Below, one piece after another: positions 1 to 13,452 of a DNA stretch of 64,000 nucleotides. The notes beneath the pieces were generated by a model, which was not told the DNA's origin, did not search any database, and saw only the letters and a list, made by a program, of their open reading frames with translations. Position 1 is the first letter of the stretch; every line of letters starts with the position of its first letter. A program made the position numbers and the translations under genes. This DNA is from Hansfordia pulvinata (lineage: Eukaryota; Ascomycota; Sordariomycetes; Xylariales). The stretch lies in NCBI GenBank assembly GCA_006538405.1, contig BJKQ01000011.1, positions 1,551,501 to 1,615,500 on the forward strand. The letters run 5' to 3'.

Positions 1-3000
1 CAGCCATGCTACCACGCTCCCAGCACGCTCACTCCTACTCGTACGAGTCCTCGTATGCGCACAAGCCAAGGTGGGCCGGTTGAGCAGGGAGCCATTGCCG
101 TCCGCGAAGACGCGCCTCTACGCTCTTTACCTGGCGTCGGAGAGCAGGGTCCTGGGCGAGACTGGGTCACAAGCCTCGTGGCTGCGAGGAGTCACATTGT
201 GTCGATGCCGTCTCGCCTCTTAATTGGACGCTTCATGACCAGGGTCCTGTTCTGGGCTGGCCTCTCGGGCTTCCCTCGCCGGCGTCACTTCCTCGAGGCA
301 CAACTGTCGCATTGATTGGTTCACGGCGGACCGGCGACGCTTTTCCCACTCGACGATACGCCCTCAAATGCAGACTCCCATGCGACGGTTCAAACAGCTC
401 GGCCTCGTTCTCCCCTTCGTCCAGCACCCTGCCACATTGTCGGTTAGGTGCACTTGCAGCCATGAACACCTAGAGCCCAGATCCAAGCCGTACTGAGAAC
501 CAGCCCCGCGGACCGGTGATCTTGGTTCTGCAAACACCTTCTGCTTATAGGGGTGGCGCAGAGGGACGAGCCCCTTCCAATCCACATCGCCCCTTCGCTT
601 CGGCACGAGGTACGATACCAGCCCAGGGTTTGCTGTACTGTTGCTAATTAGAGAGTCCCTTGCAGCGCAAACTCGTACTTCGGCAGCCCGCCCCTCACCG
701 TTGAAAGATAGAATCGCTGTGGCACGTCTCACCGGCCCCAACCGACATTGCGCACCCCGGCGTCAAACCGCATAACCCAGTGAAACGTGATGCATATCGA
801 ATCCATTGCCAGCCTTGTGACAATCACGACTCGACCCCAGCGACTACCACTGCCTGTCTGCGCAAGGGCGGACCCCGACATGGCTATTCCCACAGCGCGC
901 CAGCGGTCTCATTACCAGTCTCAGCTGAAAGCCGGCTCTTTACGCGTCGCCGAAACCCACTCAGCGTCGAGGGGTTCAGCCAGGGCGTCAGGCACGCCCG
1001 GTTGAGCGGCTGCGGGGAACGGCGACTGCATAACCTGCCTGAGTTGCTCGCGGTTCAGTTGCCGAGTAGTCAACGGCTCAACGGAAGGCCCGTATCTCCA
1101 CAGCGATCCGTGGCGTTCGCCTCGGCTGGCAAATGTACCTTGCATCGCGGTGGCATTCCGCGGCTTCCTGTTGGCCAGCCTTTAGGCCCTCTCGCGGGGC
1201 AAGGCTCCTCCCGCCCGTCGTACATAGCCGCCCGCTCTATCCATGCTTGGGTGACAGCACGGGATGCCTACCAATCTTACCAGCCTGCCAGTGCACCGCA
1301 GGCCGCGGCTTGGTGGTATTACGGGTCGACCAACAGTTCGTGTCAAATTCGGGATGCCTTTGCCGCTGACCCGCCCGGTCTCAATGGGCCCTACCCGCAC
1401 CGCGAATCCGGTTGTATCGCCCTGCCCTACGTGCCTCCTAATAAGCTGTCAGCTGCAAGCACATTGATCATCCGGTGATCAGCTGCTGCTGCAAGGTGCC
1501 GAACCAATGCACGAATCCATGGTAACGTAGCGCATGCGGTTCGAGCCGAGCATTGGAATTGCAGCGCGGCCTCGAGAAAAGTTGTCATCACGTCTGGGGC
1601 GCGCTCTACTGACATGAGCGCTACATGGTCGCAGACGCCGACGGCTCGTCAGTCGAGAGCCCTCCATGATGACTGTTCGGTACGAAAAGACCCGCCTGCC
1701 GATCAGCTACAGCTACGTGCTGCTTACGAGGAAGCCTGTCGACATTTGAGTACCTACTTCGCCAAACCACGGCCAGCAGGCACTCACCAACAAGCTATGC
1801 CATCGACAGGCAATTGGAGAACGCGGACGCATGGCTGGGCTGCTTATGGATCAAGGGGACAACTGGTCGGCGGCAACTCCGGATGAAGCACAAACAGGGA
1901 CAGTCCGACGATAGAACCCCCACCCCTTCCTGCCCCTCCCGCCTCTTGGGAGGCGGCCCTTACATTCCACGAAGTTCTCCACGCTCAGGGCTTCAGGCCG
2001 GGGAGAAGCCACTGATACACAGACTCGCGTTGTCTGACAATTTCGCTAATGAGGACAAATATGCAGTCCCACATAATCGGCACTCTCGCGATGCGGACCG
2101 GCCCTTGGGCTGCACCCCCCTGGCACCGCTCGCGGTGTTTCTTTCCCGGGGCGAGACGAAGCTCCAGAACAGCCACCCCCAAATACCCATCGATCCCTGC
2201 ACGGCGTGAAACTTGCTCCACCAGCATCGTCGTATCTATCTACATGACCTGCCTTACCTACCTACCTACCTGTCTAGTCAAGCATGTAGGGTATTCAGTC
2301 AGAACCCCGTCTAGACGGCCGCCTGCGAATTCTTGCCGACGCGGCTTTCGTGGCGAAGTCGTCGCCAATGCAACGCTGCCCGGCCTTGGATCGACGGAAG
2401 CCCCCAGCACAACTCGACATCACCTGGTCGCGCCCAAGCCTCCCCCCCGCATATGTCTCACAACCATGCGCGTGTCTGGCGATGTGGTTCCGAGATTGGC
2501 CATGGAAATCCGGGAGAACATCGATTGACGAGAGGGTCGAAGGTATCGGTACTTGGCCTTATTAATAGGTATGAGGAGGTTCCGGGTTTCGACAGGGATT
2601 TGGCTCTTGTTAGATCCACCCCCTTGCAGCCCAAAACCTTAATAGGCGTTATTATCACCAGGTGAGTTTGCACCACCATTGAGAGGTTATCAGCACGACG
2701 ACGCTCCCAATGAAACGCCGTGGCTCACATGAGTGCAAATGGCTATCCCTTCCTTTGCACACAATGCTGGGTCGAGCATGCCATCTGCATGGGAAAAAGC
2801 GAACCAACCAACCAATTCCAAACCCCCGAGGCGATTTGACTTGGGCACGCATTCACAACCTCGAGTCAGCGCAACCATCTCTTGGCGATCGAAAAGCCAG
2901 CTCAACGGCTTTGCTGATGTAACGCGGTTGGTGGCAAACGTTCCAGGTTTGTGCGACCCTGGGTTTGCCCTGCTGACGCGAAATCGCCTTGCAGGCCTTT

Positions 3001-4884
3001 CGGCGGTTGCCCCTCTGGGCAGCTTCACACCTCACTGCAAACACGCCTCGAGCTATGTGAGAAGAAACGACGACACTTACCGAATCGGGAGCTGCGTGGT
3101 GGGATAACTCACACAAATCACAAGGGGCCATCCAATGGCCCGTCCATACCTCGTAACGCGATATCGGAATCCGGGGTGCCTTCCCCTGGCAACGAGGATC
3201 AAACGGCCCTACACAACTTGGAGAGCCTGTGATCCGTCAGGAAAAGACTATACTCTGACTGCCAGCTATGTGCGGTTTGCCGATGTCAATCCGGGCGTGG
3301 GTCTCGATCTGCCCCGAATTTGTTGTTGCTGCAGCTTGGAAGCTGAACCGCCGCCTCGAATCAGCTGTCTCGCCAACCTGATACCCGTAGCTGGGCTCCA
3401 TTCCAGTGCGGCCACAGGCAGTGGCGAAGCAAGCAAAAGCACACCGGTGCCGTTAGGCTGCAGCTGTGGGAACCAACCTGCATCTGGGCGCACTTTGCTG
3501 GCGGGCTCCGAGCCTATCGATCCTTCAGTTGTCGGCATGACGTCCCTCTCCTTGCACCCGTTCATTCACGGCCGTCGCTGCGCGGCCCCTTGGGGTCGGC
3601 CAGGCCTACGATTACTCGTAGTGCGCAGGGCCTTGCTCCGTTCACCCGCATGCTCTCCTTCCACGGCTAGCCACCGGAAAGACCCGCCGCTACGAATACG
3701 TGCATGCATAACGGGACATGTGGCCTGATCAACTCGGATGCGGTGCAGGGTTCCACCTGCTGCACGGGAGGGTAGGGGGCGGCACGGCGGGCACAGGGGG
3801 GGCTGGCTATTGTTGAACAGCCGCCAGTAGCGCAGGGCTTTCCGGAGTAGTGCGTCGGGGAGATGCTCCAGGGAAGACGGGGCCGCGGAGCACATGCATC
3901 TCGCTTCAAGCACCGACGCCTATCTTGCGCATCGCCCAGTGCCCGTGGGGCCTGTCTGATGCAGTGTGCTGAGGGCGGGAGCCGCGCACGATCAGGCTAC
4001 CACGAACGCGCTGCCGAGATCACCACCCACCCCCTCAAGGAGAATTCTATATTACACGGACTGACATGGTCACTGGCAACAGCTGAACTCGACGTTGAGA
4101 CACCAGCCTTCCCCAGCTCCGCGGCGGCGCATCGACAGACGGGCAATCTGGGGATGCTTGTGTTTGTGTGTACCTCACTTGCAGAGGCTCTCTCCAATGT
4201 CCGTGTTTTGCCTGCCCCTCCCCTCCCCTGCAAGTGTGCCCACTCCCACGAGTTCTCTTCATCAAACACGGCTTCTCCTCGACCACTGAGTCATTTCTAC
4301 TCTGCAGCTTCTTTTCTTCTGCCCTTCCACACCAGGCCAGTGTTCCAAGCGGCCTTCTCGAAGCTATGGGGAGCTGTCGCAGAAGCCTCGGCAATCTGAC
4401 CAAGACACAGGGCGGGCTATCACGGGCCCCGTCGCAATCTGACCGCAAGTCCAATCAGCAAGCACAAGGCAAGGCGGCGTGTCGATGCCCGGGGTCGCCA
4501 AGACAGATGTTTGGGCTCTGTCGAGACTAGTCGGTCCGCTACATTGAGACAACGTTGGTCTGGCACACCGACAATTGCCAGTGGAGCTCTCTAGGCTACA
4601 AGGAGAGGGTCCTGGCGCACCCACCCCCGGGGCTATCTAGGATTATTAGACGAACCCAGCTCGAGCGGAGTGTCGACCAATGGGAGGGCTCAGATGCGGT
4701 TCACGTGACCGACGACGCATGCAGCGAGCCGCTCCGCTATGAGGTCCCATTTTAGTGCTTCTAGCCATCGCCCCTTGTGGCTCCGAGTGGTGTGTTTCCT
4801 TTCTTTTTCCCCGTTCCCTTTTTTGTCCCGCTGGGCACAGCTCCATCCGAGCACAAGCCGTGGCACCGTACGTACGCCTATGAG

Positions 4885-5431
4885 TACTCGTACTCGCAAG
4901 ACGCCCGCCCCTCCGCCGAGTGGCCGGCCCCTGGTCCGGCTCCTCTGGTCTGGCACAAGGCTACCGCGGCAGAGAGGTAAATTGCTCCGTACTGACGCGT
5001 GTGGATCGGATCGGGAGGTCTCTTCTTCGGTCCGCGAATCCCATGGCTGCCTTGGTAGTCGCATTGTTCCGAACCTGAACACTGTACGAGTAGCTCCAGC
5101 ACCCACACGCACGCCTCCGAGAAATAGTCGAGCCGCCACTGGACGACACAGTCACGCCGCAGGCGCACGGCATCGCGAGGCTCAGGCGCCTACGAGTAAC
5201 GTCCTCTCCGGCCGCTACGAGTATGCTTATCGAGGGTCACTGACAGGCAGCCGACTGCTGAGATCGACCCTCTCGCCGGCAGCTCTAGCAAGGTGACGAG
5301 TCTCACCATGCTGCAAATCCGAGACGCCTTCTAGCCGCCCGGCCTGGTGCGCGAGCGAGTCCAAAGACATCCTCCTGGTCTACTGTGATCCGGAGCTATG
5401 CTCCTCGTCCACCCGCAGACTCATACTCGTA
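4885..5431. repeat. Cluster of five TACTCGTA/TACGAGTA octamers
   Basis: Exact copies start at 4885, 5085, 5191, 5216 and 5424, in mixed orientation. Chance expectation for an octamer on both strands in 547 bp is about 0.02. Two further copies in this gene-poor stretch start at 36 and 3613. The role is unknown; the motif could be a transcription-factor site, a relic of simple repeats or a replication-associated element. Confidence 0.8.
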
Positions 5432-7809
5432 CGACATTACGACATGGCCGGGGATGGGAGGGGTTCTATCATACTTCCTCAGGCAAAGCAGTAGGCCTCG
5501 CTCACGATCTGTGACAAGTTACCTCATGCCTGGGCACGGGAGTAATGAAGCCTCCGGGCGGTGCTGCCTAACTGGCAAGCTGATCTCTGCCATCTCCGTA
5601 GTGGGCGTGTCTGTACGGATATACGACGCAGTGAGAGAAGTAGGTACCAGCACTCTCAACTCTCCTCGTGCATATTTAGCCTGGCAACAAGGACATCCGT
5701 GTGCTACGGGCGGACGCCGCGCAGTTCCCCAACGTAGATATATTTCTTGGGGACTCGCTCTCCAATGAGACCTCAGCCCGGACGCGCCTCCAGTCTGCTC
5801 CCCCTTAGTGCCGCTGATTCCACGAGATAGAGGCCCGTCAATGTGCTGTAGCGCGAACGCGCCCTTGGCTCCCCCATCGTCGGTCGGCATGTTGGCAGCC
5901 CGCCGTCTGCCACCTCGCCTCAGCATACCAGCCACTCCGCGGGATCAAGCGCGGCTTACGCGCGATGCCCCCCCTCCCCCCCTTCGCCGAACAGTGCTTG
6001 ATACTGCGATATGCAGTGCGGACAGAAAGAAAATTGGCAGGGAGAACACGAGTGATGTGGGCACGGCCGTTCACATGGCTTCAAGATACGCCGCGAAAGC
6101 CAAAGAAAGAAAGCAAGAAAGAAGAAGAAAAATGAAGGAATCGTCAAACGGATACTTCGTCCTTGGCAATCGCCGTTGCCAATAAACCAGGGACTGGACT
6201 CGGAGTTCACCGAGTCACCGCAGGAGACGGGGGGCGGAGTGATGTGAGATGCCTTTCTGGGTGTGAAAAGTTCGTCCTGATGCTTGATTTCTCGAGGGGT
6301 GACACTGATGGGTCAGGTTCAAGTTCCCCGCCATCAATGCCCGGGAACAGCTTTTTTTGAAAGAAAGGGCGTGTCAGCTTTCAAGGCATGAGGTCTTTGC
6401 CCCTGTGAAACCACGCCGCCAACCCTAGGCGTACAGTACCGAACGGGTTGGGTCCAGCTCGCCTCGTATTTCACGGCCGATCGCCGCGGAATGAGGAATG
6501 AAGATGCCGAGGACTCTCCGGGAACCAAAGCGGCCCGCGCTGCCTTCAGCCGCCTCGTCGAGTCCGTCTTCTGCGGGCTCTTCTGGAAATGGGAGGCCAG
6601 CACGCGTGGCGCGCAAATCGCCCCAGAGACATGTGGGTTTACGAACAAGAGACAGACTACCCACGACGCAATAGTATGACCAACTCTCGTGAAAAGGAAC
6701 AAGAAGCCTCAGGATTGCCGTCTCGGGCGATAGTCGACGGCCACGCTCAGCTGGGAGCTCGGCGGGCGTGCGCACGCGGGGCGATCGCGAGAGGCCCCGG
6801 GGGCCACAGAAGCCCTGATCACCGTGTCTTGCTAGACCGTGTACGGGTATGTTCATCTCATTGGAAGCGTCCTGACGCGACCTGGAGTCGGGTGAGACGC
6901 TTGGATCCGCGGTTCCCGGACTCGATCATCGCGTGGAAACCCACACGACGCAACCACTGCCGAGGCGTGGATGGCGGGGTGTGCGGCGCCAACAGACTCA
7001 AGTCGTCGTGCTGTGGCTGAACTGTGAATGGCCATTTAGCCCTAGATGTCCGCGCCGCGAACACGGAAAGAAAGAAAAAAGAAAGGAGGCGTGCATTCCT
7101 CGGGCCTGACTGCCTCGTTCCAAAGGCAAGCCGGGTGAAGGTGCACAGTGGCAGCCCTGCCCACACCCCGATCAGAACCATGGTATATGTCTACCGGTGC
7201 TCTCTATTGTATCACTGCCCAGCATTATCGAGTTCCGCCGCTGCAGAGACAATGAGAGGCACATCTACCCGCTCGCAGGCGCTCTCGAGGTGCAGCGGGG
7301 CGCATCTTATCTCAGCCAACCACTGCGACTCCCACTTCCCGTCATGTCGGTTCTCACCTTTTCGGGAACCTGCATGGCAGGTGACGATGTAACGCCAGAT
7401 GAGCACAGCTTGGTTTTAGGAGGACGGGAGAGCGTTGGGGTCGCCGCGCATCAGCGAACAGTTTACATCACCGCCATGGCGAGCATCGATGACCATTGCT
7501 GATGTGGGGTGCCAGAGGGTATTCGTGTTTAGGAGGGTTCGTAGGTCGGCTCCGGACAAGGCCGACGCTGCGCACCTTGGTTCCTTTAGGTTGATTCCAG
7601 ATCGTTTCGGTCGCGCGCGGATGTTGTCGACATGCTGCAGTATCAGAAGCGGGGTCGCTGGCTGGCGAGTGCAACACACGGCCGCGGCCCAACCTGCAGT
7701 CGACCGCAGGAGCCGCGCCAACGTGGTGGCATTGCATTGACACCGGCCTGGGTCCCGGCCCAACACAGCCATGGCTATCCCTCAGGGCACCCCTCCCCTC
7801 CCTCCCTCC

Positions 7810-7845
7810 ACACCACCACCACCACCATCACCATCACCACCACCG
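7810..7845. repeat. CAC/CAT trinucleotide run
   Basis: An imperfect (CAC)n run with interspersed CAT triplets in non-coding sequence, directly visible. No function is inferred. Confidence 0.85.
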
Positions 7846-9200
7846 CCAACAGACTTCCGCTTTCTTCGGGCTGCAGGCGCCGGGAGGGGGGCTTCCCTGC
7901 GTGTGCCAGCAAGGGCAGAGCCGACTGTTGGGGCTGAGCGCCAAACTCGAGGTCAGGTCAGCACGGGTGGGCGGGCGAGCTGCAGCCACGAGCGGGAAAC
8001 CCGGAGCCGGACGTCTGAGCGGGCTGCACCACAGACAGCCACATGATAGGCCAGACCCCCGGATTGGCTGGGGCCCTGCGCATGTGTTGTTAGCCCTGTG
8101 ACTGCGGTCCGATGCGACGGGCGCGGGCCTGCGGCCTGGTTGAGCGGCCTGGGGGCTTTCCTTGGGCCCTGGGCCGAGCCACGACCACTACGGCCGCTGC
8201 CGGGCGGACCGCATCGCATCTACCCGGTGCGGAGTACCACCTCACAAACACACACTCGTACATCGTTTTGCTGCACGGCCGAGAGCCCGATGGACGGGGT
8301 TCGCGCTGGCGCTGCTGGAGGCCGAGCAATGCATTCTCCAGGAGCCGATCGACGCGACCAGGGAGAGCCACAAATGTTGGACGGAGAGGGTTGGCGGCTG
8401 AAATCTGGCAAGGGAGGGCCCATGTGCTCCAGCCCTGCCATCACGGCGCATATGCAGAGGCCTTGTGCCGTGATGGGTGAGACGGATGCTGTTGGGCGCT
8501 TGCCGGCAGATTGTGGGCGACTGAGATGGCTGGCCGTACGAGTGAGCATCCCCCATTGGCGATGGTAGTGATGCACGGTTGGTCACTCGGCGCACCAGGC
8601 TGGCGAGGCTGTCACCTCGTAGGAAAGTCGCCGTACAGTGAGGGGTCGATGCTGGGGGGAAGGGGGGAGGGTGGTGGTTGGTGGTCGGTCGTAGCGCTCT
8701 CCACTGTCGCGTTCTCGTTCGGAGCCTTTCCATCGCATTGAATAGACCAAAGTGGCCGAGAAGTACCCGGTGGCCGGACAAGCTGGACGTCAATCGCAGG
8801 GTGCCATGGCGCGAATGTCGGCGAGTGCTGAAGATGATACAGCACTGAGGCTTGCATGTCGACGACGAAAGACAAAAGTCAACAGCAAAGTCTCCGGCCC
8901 CGGTCGATTGAAAAAGGGCGCGCGCACCGTAGATGCCGGAATGCCGCCTCGCAGCTTCCCTACCTGCACTGCACCGAACCTGCTTCCTTACATGTACCTA
9001 CCTACCTACGATTACTGCCTTCTAAAGAAAGGAAAGAACCCTTATCGTCTACAAGCAGATACCTCCAACTGCGCCTTCCCTGTGCAGACATCACCGAAAT
9101 CCAGTAGTCTCTGCAACCGCCCGACTTCAGGCGGCAGTTACGTCACTACTTCCTTAGGTGGTACCAGCCCGACAGAATTCACCTCAGCCCCTTGCGCGCC

Positions 9201-10765
9201 ATGGCCCATCACGACAGCGACATGAACCACGACCACCCCCATCACTCTCACAGCCACGGCCACGGCCATGGTCAGCATCATTGTTCCGGCACCGCCGCAG
9301 AAAACCGGGCGTATTTCGAGTGAGAGACCCCCGCTCCCGCACCCGCCACACCGCCCCGGCCTCCCGACTGAGCCGCGCTCCCCTATCGCCGCCTGGCTTG
9401 GGGCTGTCTCGCCATCTCCGCTCAGGAGCCTGTCACTGACGTAGACCACTCGCCATAGCAAGCTCGCCGAAACTTACGATGCCCGCTTCGAGAGGCTAGG
9501 CGAAAGACTCACACTCGAGCTGCAGGCGCGTCTCGATTTTATCGGCCTTGAGGAGACGGGCACATCGGACGATGACGGCGACGAAGACGGCCGAGGGGGA
9601 GGCAACCCCTTGGCTTCTCCCGCCAAGCCTCCCATACGCCTTCTCGACTACGCCTGCGGCACTGGCATGATATCCAGGGTGAGTGAGCTGCTGGGCGATC
9701 CGGCTCGGGCTATGGGTGGCTCGCCTGGTCCCATAAAATCCCTCCCCGCCTACCTGTGCGAGGACTGACAACCACACCCCGCGAACCCGCCCCAGGCGCT
9801 GGCACCCTACGTGACCCAATGTGTGGGCATAGACATCTCAGAGAACATGGTCGGCGTGTACAACAAGCGGACCGAAAATCAGGTACGTGCTTGTGGTTCT
9901 ACGTGCACCGCACCTACCTCCCAGACCTATTTGACGGCGCGGGCCCGAGAAGGGCTTTGCAGCTGACGATGCGTCATGTCTGCATTCGTGCCCTCATGCA
10001 TGCAGTTGCCCGCGCGCTCCGGGCCCTTCCCGCTGCCTGCATTTGCGGCGCACTACTCGATCTTCGGCGACCGGCCGGTGCGGTGCGGGCAGCGTTCATC
10101 AATGACACGCCCCCCTTCCCTCCCCTTTTCCCTTGTCCTTCCTCCCACCCCCCATGATAAGGTCCTCGGGGGCCATCACATCATGATGAATATATAATCC
10201 GGTGCTCTGCTTGGAGAGAAGCATGGCAGGCTGACCAGTCACTTTTACAAGCACACCGGGTGTAGGGCTTGAGCCGGGAAGATATGTTTGCCGTGACTGG
10301 CGACCTGACTGTTCCGTCCGATCCCTGTCCCGCTGCACTTGCGGGGCCCGAGTTCTCCCATTTCGACGTGGCCGCTGTCGGTGGAGGCTTTCACCACTTT
10401 GAAAACCCGGCCCTGGCCGCTGAGCGTCTCGTCCAACGCCTACGGCCCGGTGGCGTCCTGTTGATCTGGGACCTGTTGCCGCACGCTGACGACTACGCAC
10501 ACGAAGCACATCGTAAGCTGTCCTCCACCCCGGCCCCGCTCCTACGGCTCTCCACAGACTGTGACCTGACTATCAACAAGATACTGTATCACACCACGGC
10601 TTTAGCGAAGAGCAGATGCTGGACATTTACCAACGAGCCGGCGCGGGTGTCAATTTCAAGCTCGAGGTCTTGGGTGAGGGTGTTCTGCGCGAGACGCTTT
10701 TCAAAAACGAAAAGGAGAAAATTCGCCGCAGCTTGTTTCTTTGCCGCGGTGAAAAGAAGGCGTGA
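9201..10765 (+). CDS. Class I SAM-dependent methyltransferase with His-rich N-terminus
   Basis: Five exons join in frame: 9201-9319, 9459-9678, 9796-9882, 10266-10512 and 10581-10765, giving 285 residues. Motif I is visible as LLDYACGTGM followed by a Rossmann strand ending in GIDIS (the Asp that contacts the ribose of S-adenosylmethionine). A later strand contains VGGGFHHFENP, then LRPGGVLLIWDL, the usual post-motif region of UbiE/Methyltransf_11-type enzymes. The N-terminus is unusual: 12 of residues 3-27 are His, mixed with Asp, Ser and Gly. It looks like a metal-binding tail, not a targeting signal. The start is the first ATG in frame, with no alternative before the His tract. Intron 3 (383 nt) is long for this window. 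The substrate cannot be told; small-molecule methylation is more likely than RNA or protein. No linked biosynthetic cluster is present. The splice pattern is convincing because every phase fits. Confidence 0.85.
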
Positions 10766-12435
10766 ACAGGGAAATAGACCTGGGATGAAACAAGACTTGA
10801 CAGACGTCTGGTCCGCCGCTCGGGCACAGACTCGGACGGCTCATCAGACCACTGTCTTGGTCCTTGCTCCGCAACTATGTATGCCGCTCATCATTGAGGT
10901 GCCTTGCTTAGGGAGCGACGGCATCTGGGCTGATGATGCGCGAGTGGAAAAAGCTTTGGGCCCAACTTGTGGTTTTTCGCCGATGATTCGCGAGAATTTC
11001 GTCGAAAGCACAGATGATGGAATATACATATCACAAACTGAAACCGATTTATTGATGCCAACACCATGCTAGCTGTCAACCACGATGAGATACGTATGTA
11101 GCTTACCTTTGAGACCCGGGCGGCGCTTGGCTGAGTCTCCAGCTTTGCGCGTGCTCTCATATCATCCCGATTCGATTGCCAGGTGGTATGGCTTGGATTG
11201 CAAGTCTGTCGGTCATCCACAAGATATCTGGGGAAGAAATCCGTGATCTATGCATGACGAGAGAACACAGTGGGTGTGCGGCAGCCAACGTGCGAAAGCA
11301 TTCGAGTTGAGTTCAGTGAGACGGGAGCGCCCAGCGAGCAAAGCGGTTGCTGTCTTTGTATGCCCTGGAACTCCGCACCATAGACCCGAGTCTCAATTCG
11401 CCGCGTTGATAGGATCGCTCGACCGAGGAAAAGAAGTAAAGTAAGCGACAGAGAGAGCCCCAGTCTCTCATGGACCTCGGGATCTCTTCCCGTCCAGAGA
11501 CCGGTGCCTGTGCCCAATAGGGGCGCCTGATCGTAGACAGCAGAGAGGTCCCCGACAAGATTCGCGAATGGGCGTGGTCCCTATTCGATCCTCATTTGCG
11601 TCCTTGCTTCTGGTTTAGCCAGATTGACGTTCCAGAGCCAAAGGTTCAGATCACGGGCAGGGAAAGAAGGACATTCACGTGTGGTAGGATTTAGAAACGT
11701 CAGCAGAGTATTCGCGTTGGGGAAACGATTTCAGATCCATCATTGCATACGGGCCGGGAGAGCGAACACCATGAACGATCTCATCAGAACGCGCCGTGTT
11801 GAAAATGCCAGTCTCTTCGCTTTCGCTCTCGGGAGGACAAAGTTGGTTCCTGGCGCACCAACATGCCTTATAACCCTTGCTGGGTTGTCCGATGTAGCAT
11901 GTTGGGTATTTCTCAAAGGGTTGTCTACCTTGTTGCCCGCAATCATTGATTTCCGACAGCAAGCCTCTATGTAGTGATCACTAATAAGCAGGTTTTCATA
12001 AAACAGAGCCAATGCATCAGCATGAGGGGCAGTGTCGGGTCTGGTCATCGGCGGACAAGATGTGACAGCGACATTCCTCCTTTCCTGAATCACTTCTTGG
12101 GAGTCATGAAGGCTTGAGGCTGTCACAATGCTGATGTGGCGGCCAAAGGCTCGGCACAATAGGCATAGAGCTGTCCAGTCAAACCCAACTACAAGACGGC
12201 ATGGCGGCTACGGGTCTTGCGAGTCACGTCGTCCGAAACTACGTGTTCAATCGGCGACCTGGATACGCATAGTATTGTACCCGACTGAGAACCGACAACC
12301 TCGCCCAGGCTTAATTTACATGTACCTAGCCTTGAGTGCGGCACCATGCGATGCGGCATGGGTGCCTGGGCTTGCACAATACTCAGTGCAATCCAAGCAC
12401 AGTCGCTGCGGCGCGAACAGTGTTCTCGTTTTCAT
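10766..12435. other. Intergenic region between convergent genes, nothing recognised
   Basis: This lies between the 3' ends of the methyltransferase and the convergently transcribed SHB17. The open frames here (for example minus-strand 11740-12159) have no family features and no exon-like boundaries. It is long for a purely 3'-3' spacer, so a non-coding RNA or small unrecognised gene remains possible. Confidence 0.5.
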
Positions 12436-13452
12436 TCACCCAACAATAAATGCGCCACCAAGGAGAATGGCAGGCTCGTCGATGTTGTGATGCTCGTAGC
12501 TGATCCAAAGTCAGTACCCTCTTTCAGGATTCCATTCAGGAGGTGTGGCTGGAGCATTGGTCGTACCTCAAAGTGCCAACGCCACCCGCATCTAGCAGGA
12601 AAGCCGGCCCGTCTTGTAGAGTCTTCTGCGCCCATCTCATGGCGAAGGCACGCAAGATATGGCCATGGGCGACAATGAGGACATCGCCCTGGGACTTGTC
12701 GCCCTCCAAGGCGGGCCCATGGAAGCGGTCTCGAATGTCGTTGATGAGGCGATCGACCCGTAGCGTGACGTCCTCGGGGCTCCTGGGTAGGAGAAACGTT
12801 GAGCAAGTCGGTCCGGGGGATGCGGGCCGGGATTTTTCACTCACTCGCCGCCGGGACAGCCGTCTTTCCAGATGTCCCACTGCGGCCCCAGGCCTTGCTG
12901 CTCGCGCAGGTTCCGGATTTCGGGGCTCGTAACGCCCTCGTACTTACCGTAATCCCACTCGCGAATGTCGTCGGTGACCTCAACGCGGGCCTCGCAGTCC
13001 CGGGCGGGGGCGGCGCCGGGTCTGTCGCCGTGCTGGGACCAGGGCAACGGGTCCTTGATACCGAGGTTCAGCAGCTCGAAGGTGCGCTGGGCGCGCTTGC
13101 GCGGAGAGACGTAGCTGTGCTGCCAGTCAGTGGCTCGGGTTCTGGGTGGTGGCAAGGCTGGGAAACGCCGGGATGCCACGCAGTGCTGATCGCAGTGCTG
13201 ATCAGAGCAAGTCTCGGGCGCAATCATGTGGCAGACAAGAGGTTTGGAGAGACTCGGAGGACTCGAGACGTACATGTGGGCAAGCTTGCTGGGCACAATC
13301 AGGCGATCGTTGCCGACAAGAGCGGCACCGGTGGCTCGAACGCGCTTCTCGCCATCAGCGGTCAAGGGTATGTCGGTCGACCCGGTGTGTTTGCCACTGA
13401 GGGACCACTCGGTCTCGCCGTGGCGAACAACGAAGACTCTCGGGGCAGGCAT
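12436..13452 (-). CDS. SHB17: Sedoheptulose-1,7-bisphosphatase, histidine phosphatase family
   Basis: Four exons on the minus strand (13452-13274, 13114-12845, 12782-12567, 12499-12436) give 242 residues with all phases matching. The histidine-phosphatase signature is at the N-terminus, VVRHGETEW around residues 8-16, with His11 the expected phospho-acceptor. The rest follows yeast Shb17: YVSPRKRAQRT, then DIREWDYGKYEG, WDIWKDGCPGGES, the second catalytic His in VAHGHILRAFA, then FLLDAGGVGTLSYEHHN and NIDEPAILL. That C-terminal block is characteristic of Shb17 within the phosphoglycerate-mutase-like superfamily. By family knowledge it hydrolyses sedoheptulose-1,7-bisphosphate and drives carbon into ribose-5-phosphate in the riboneogenesis branch of the pentose phosphate pathway. 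It is cytosolic, with no targeting signal. The last exon is short (64 nt) and would be lost if the ORF were read through intron 3. Confidence 0.93.
13180..13203. repeat. 12-bp perfect tandem duplication inside SHB17 intron 1
   Basis: The unit GCAGTGCTGATC is present twice back to back within the first intron of SHB17. It probably reflects replication slippage. No effect on splicing is evident. Confidence 0.85.

Larger units (their letters stand above)
1..9200. other. Gene-poor region, no supported gene
   Basis: No reading frame here shows a recognisable domain, a consistent third-position G/C bias, or exons that join with matching phases. The longest open frames (for example 780-1478 and 3135-3728 on the plus strand) translate to Arg/Ser/Pro-rich sequence of the kind chance frames give in GC-rich DNA. 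The region holds a purine-rich tract near 6096-6140, a CAC/CAT run at 7810-7845 and seven copies of the octamer TACTCGTA/TACGAGTA, five of them between 4885 and 5431. No transposase, reverse transcriptase, terminal repeat or tRNA was seen. A lineage-specific or heavily spliced gene cannot be excluded. Confidence 0.6.

Noticed and set aside
780..1478. 232-codon plus-strand open frame
   Set aside because: Composition is Arg/Ser/Pro-rich without domain, codon bias or good start context; overlapping frames on both strands are equally open, typical of GC-rich non-coding DNA.
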